This document shows positions 5,524 through 6,073 of a DNA stretch of 6,073 bases, piece after piece. Position 1 is the first letter of the stretch, and every line of letters begins with the position of its first letter. This DNA comes from Bacteroidales bacterium (GTDB lineage Bacteria; Bacteroidota; Bacteroidia; Bacteroidales; UBA7960). The notes under the pieces were generated by a model. The model ran no database searches and had not been told where the DNA came from. It saw only the letters and a program-made list of their open reading frames with translations. The position numbers and the translations under genes were made by a program. Where the stretch lies: the NCBI GenBank assembly GCA_007132395.1, contig SLOR01000076.1, positions 1 through 6,073 on the forward strand. Reading direction: 5' to 3'.

Positions 5524-6073
5524 ATGAAAGTCCTTCCGTTCAAAATACCCAAACCCGAGAATGAGCTGGTAAGGCATCAGGTGGATCATGTTCCTCATTT
5601 TTACGACAAGCTGCATCAGCACCCGGAGGTTCAGCTTACGGTAATACTAAAGAGCGAAGGCAGCCTTGTGGTGGGTGATTATATTGGTCCTTTCAAAGCA
5701 GGAGAAATTTACCTGTTGGGTTCGCAAACTCCTCACGTATTCCGCAACACAGAAGCGTATTACACGCAAGGAAAAAACAAGAAAGCGCACAGCCAGTCCA
5801 TTTTTTATGATGCAGGCCTGATGGAAAAGCACCTTTCAGGCATACACGAATTTGAAGGCCTATGTCCCCTACTCCACTCCTGGGACGGCTGTTACAAAGT
5901 TTCCGACCCTAAGAATTCTATACGCAGAAAAATATTAAGTCTCCGCACCACAACAGGCCTTATGCGTATTGCACACAGCCTGGAAATTTTGAACCTTTTG
6001 TGGGATGGCTCGCTGTTGCAACGGCTCAACAGTATGGATAGCGTAAAGCACTACTCGGAGCGGGAAGGAAAAA
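5524..6073 (+). CDS. AraC-family transcriptional regulator, N-terminal part (cut by window end)
   Basis: The frame is open from the ATG at 5524 to the window edge, giving 183 residues without a stop. The first part matches the cupin-like sensing domain of AraC regulators: HQHPEVQLTVILKSEGSLVV (31-50), GDYIGPF (51-57), then AGEIYLLGSQTPHVFRN (59-75) with the His of the PH motif. A helical linker follows (about 110-172), including LLHSWDGC (116-123) and RIAHSLEILNLLWDG (148-162), like the region before the HTH in Bacteroidota AraC proteins. The two HTH motifs of the DNA-binding domain should start near residue 180-190 and are not in the window. It is divergent from htpG with 150 bases between the starts. 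The ligand is unknown; proteins of this layout often sense small sugars or aromatics and act on neighbouring genes. The truncation is caused by the window edge, not by a lesion. Confidence 0.85.
   Translation, partial: MKVLPFKIPKPENELVRHQVDHVPHFYDKLHQHPEVQLTVILKSEGSLVVGDYIGPFKAGEIYLLGSQTPHVFRNTEAYYTQGKNKKAHSQSIFYDAGLMEKHLSGIHEFEGLCPLLHSWDGCYKVSDPKNSIRRKILSLRTTTGLMRIAHSLEILNLLWDGSLLQRLNSMDSVKHYSEREGK

Overview
The window reads as chromosomal DNA from a member of the Bacteroidota. The evidence is the family content (a 626-residue HtpG opening MRKGKI, and a LemA gene followed by two TPM-domain genes), weak Shine-Dalgarno sites, and AT-rich spacers with TAnnTTT-like boxes. I cannot name a genus. 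No rRNA, tRNA, CRISPR array, phage gene or transposase is visible.

Layout, left to right. (1) Bases 1-67 may hold the last codons of an upstream + strand gene. (2) 162-1083 (+) is a two-gene unit: a four-helix DUF2975 membrane protein, then a 73-residue Cro/C1-type HTH protein. The AT-rich leader carries a near-identical direct repeat that could be the operator. (3) 1084-1387 is a 304-base spacer between convergent genes, with two hairpins and several short palindromes but no convincing ORF. (4) 3373 down to 1388 (-) is a three-gene run: lemA, a small cytosolic TPM-domain protein starting 3 bases after lemA, and, after a 114-base gap with a REP-like repeat, a larger secreted or membrane TPM protein with a Gly/Ser-rich tail (YgcG-like). 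(5) 3493-5373 (-) is htpG, the bacterial Hsp90, ending in a hairpin terminator before lemA. (6) A 150-base divergent spacer holds a sigma-54-like -24/-12 candidate facing htpG. (7) 5524-6073 (+) is the N-terminal part of an AraC-type regulator, cut by the window edge.

Most of this is ordinary core or near-core Bacteroidota content. LemA and the TPM proteins probably work together at the cell envelope. The DUF2975/HTH pair looks like a self-contained regulatory module whose target is unknown. HtpG is general proteostasis and is probably transcribed separately from lemA. I see no clear novel system. The points most worth checking are the htpG promoter, the repeat-bearing leader before the DUF2975 gene, and the repeat inside the LemA/TPM run. 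Long open frames also match TTG codons at 5382 (htpG) and 3379 (lemA), but ATG starts a few codons downstream are preferred.
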